Source: Allolobophora icterica | Lineage: Eukaryota; Annelida; Clitellata; Crassiclitellata; Lumbricidae | Direction of reading: 5' to 3' | Assembly (NCBI GenBank): GCA_963556255.1 | Contig: OY744609.1 | Coordinates: 1,804,418 to 1,868,417 of the forward strand | DNA: 64,000 nucleotides | Shown here: positions 62,606 to 64,000 of the stretch, one piece after another | Layout: the number at the start of each line of letters is the position of its first letter | Numbering within the stretch: position 1 is the stretch's first letter | Position numbers and translations under genes: made by a program | The notes under the pieces: generated by a model | The model's database searches: none | What the model was told of the DNA's origin: nothing | The model's input: only the letters and a program-made list of their open reading frames with translations

Positions 62606-63540
62606 AATGTTGATAGAGAATACAGGAATATATAACGTCGAAACATATCTTTTTAAAGGTGTTTTAAGAAATCCTTGTATCACCCAGTCTTTTAACGACA
62701 TCTTGTGGCTGCCATGGCCTTTGACCTCGGCCTTACCTTGTCTGAAAAAGGAATATCTGTAATTGAATGCTGGATGGAACGATACAGAGTTTAACGATAC
62801 CTTGAATTAAACGAATATTGATTGATTGATTGATTGTGGTAACAAAGGCCGTTCACATAGACAGAAATTATTTTGAACAGTCCTCACTGTTCGTATACGG
62901 CATAATACAGCCCAAATTAAATGCTTTGTTGGTTGATTGGTTGATTAGTTGCTGTTTACCGATGCTGTGTCAGAACAAAGATGATCAGAGTCGCCCTCAT
63001 TTTTTTCCATGCTTGTGACTGGCACTACCAGAGTGTGGACAGTGACGGAGTTTAACTAAATGCTGGATAGGATCCATAGTTTAACATTTTATGGCAACAT
63101 AGGCAGTTGATGTCGAGAGCATTATTAATTATTTCGCCATATTTTGACTTTTTCTTGCAAAATTTAATGCTGTAACGAATATGCACATAAATAACGACTA
63201 AACACTCGTTTTAAAAGGTGTTTAAAGAGATCATTGCATCATCCAGTGGTTCAGCGACATCTTGCGATGATTATCATCTCTCGCCTCCTTTATTCCGGCT
63301 TCAGGTTTTTTAGGTAGTTTCTCTTTAACGACGCTGTTTCATTTAACAAAGATGATGAGCGTCGCCCTACTCTTTCGTGCAAAACTGCAGATAGATGGAG
63401 CTTCTGCTAAAGGACACTGTGGCGTATCAAAGACGAATATCGTCACCCTGCTACATTATGCAGTCGTGGGACTTGCTCTACCATAGAACGGACAGTGTAG
63501 GGTTATCTATCATCAGTAGTAGTTTTCATTGTTTAAGCGA
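62606..63540 (-). repeat. Inverted module series C, B, A
   Basis: TTTTAAAGGTGTTTTAAG (62651), ACGACATCTTGTGGCTGCC (62694), TGATTGATTGATTG (62820), module A at 62943-63050 (TTGCTGTTTACCGATG, ACAAAGATGATCAG, GTGACTGGCACTACC), C at 63212, B near 63247 and another A at 63333-63372. All are in reverse orientation relative to 59.5-60.3 kb. No gene. Confidence 0.5.
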
Positions 63541-63554
63541 CACCTTGTGGCTGA

Positions 63555-63850
63555 CATTCATTCATTCATTCATTCATTCATTTTGATAATTTATATAGCG
63601 CCTCTTCAAGAAACCTACTCATAGGTGCTCCCAGTCCAGCCACGGTTAAAAAGAGAAGTCTTAAGGAGGCGGTAGAAAACAGGTGAACTTCCTCGTGGAA
63701 ATAAGCGTAAAGAAGGTGGGAGCCCATTCCACATAGAGGGGCCAGCCACTGAGAAGGCACGACGCTGTTTAACTGAGGAGCGGGACCGAGGAACCAATAG
63801 CTCACCCCCAGCTGACAGGGTAGTCGACGTCGACCAAACCTATCATGCGA
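63555..63850 (-). pseudogene. L2-like LINE 3' end with (GAAT)n tail
   Basis: Minus strand: VPRSRSSVKQRRAFSVAGPS, MWNGLPPSLRLFP, FYRLLKTSLFNRGWTGSTYE, then GAGGCGCTATATAAATTATC and an (AATG)n tail at 63558-63582. It links the ORF2 C-terminus to the dispersed GCGCTATATAAA tail. Confidence 0.75.
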
Positions 63851-64000
63851 CTCATACGTATCACAATGGTAGTAACGTTTATATATAGCCAAATGATAAT
63901 GCTTAAAAGGTGTGTAAAATTCAGTAGTTGATGTCCGTGGCCGTTTCGACAACAATAGTGCCTAATATTGTTTTAACGCCTTGAGTACTGCAGTCGATGG
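63851..64000. other. Unassigned DNA at the window end
   Basis: Inverted module C (TTAAAAGGTGTGTAA near 63903) and a scrap of module B (GATGTCCGTGGCCG near 63931). Nothing else. Confidence 0.35.

Overview
This is a repeat-rich stretch of an animal nuclear genome, most probably a lophotrochozoan (mollusc, annelid, brachiopod, nemertean or relative). The evidence is a cluster of cholecystokinin/sulfakinin-type neuropeptide genes whose predicted peptide has the lophotrochozoan ...DYG.GGGRF-amide form, a rhodopsin-class peptide receptor with a canonical splice donor, tRNA-derived SINEs, L2/CR1-like and RTE-like LINEs, hAT, piggyBac-like and mariner-like elements, and very long microsatellites. Nothing bacterial or viral was recognised. 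Only about five sequences look like host genes; most other open frames are low complexity or decayed transposon coding.

Layout. 1-17 kb: ancient DNA built from a recurring set of short modules (C: TTAGACACCTTTAAA; B: GTCAACGGCCTTTGTTGCC; A: CCAGTCCCAAGCC...GGAGGAGGGCGACG), decayed about 26-bp minisatellites, SINEs, hAT MITEs, a twin-primed RTE-like insertion (11.4-12.4 kb), one unexplained 126-residue frame (4.1-4.5 kb) and large GGAT and GACA tracts. 17.8-23 kb: a minisatellite split by an L2-like LINE that itself carries a hAT element, then an RTE-like fragment and a hAT element with another nested inside it. 23-27.4 kb: mostly unique or decayed DNA, including a CpG-bearing segment at 25.5-26.4 kb. 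27.4-40.6 kb: four same-strand copies of a CCK-type precursor in a duplicated block of about 4.5 kb. Copy 1 encodes two amidated peptides. Copy 2 keeps only the first. Copy 3 has a rewritten core peptide ending in RYG. Copy 4 has lost its promoter and start to transposon sequence. 41.6-46.0 kb: a 4.4-kb element with terminal inverted repeats over 1 kb long and about 500 bp of GT repeat in one arm. 46.4-48.4 kb: a piggyBac-like element containing an RTE-like LINE containing a hAT element. 52.4-53.5 kb: a myosuppressin/FMRFamide/sex-peptide-receptor-like GPCR, probably spliced to a short last coding exon at 57.9 kb. 54-64 kb: module DNA again, a mariner-like MITE, minisatellites, AAT tracts and L2-like LINE ends.

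Working together: the CCK-type precursors would be cleaved at dibasic sites and amidated in neurosecretory cells, acting through CCK-type receptors that are not in this window. The GPCR at 52.4 kb belongs to a different peptide-receptor group, so its proximity is not evidence of a ligand-receptor pair. Exact 8-bp, 11-13-bp, TTAA and TA target duplications, together with empty sites in sister CCK units, give an order to many insertions. All family names come from motif reading without database searches.
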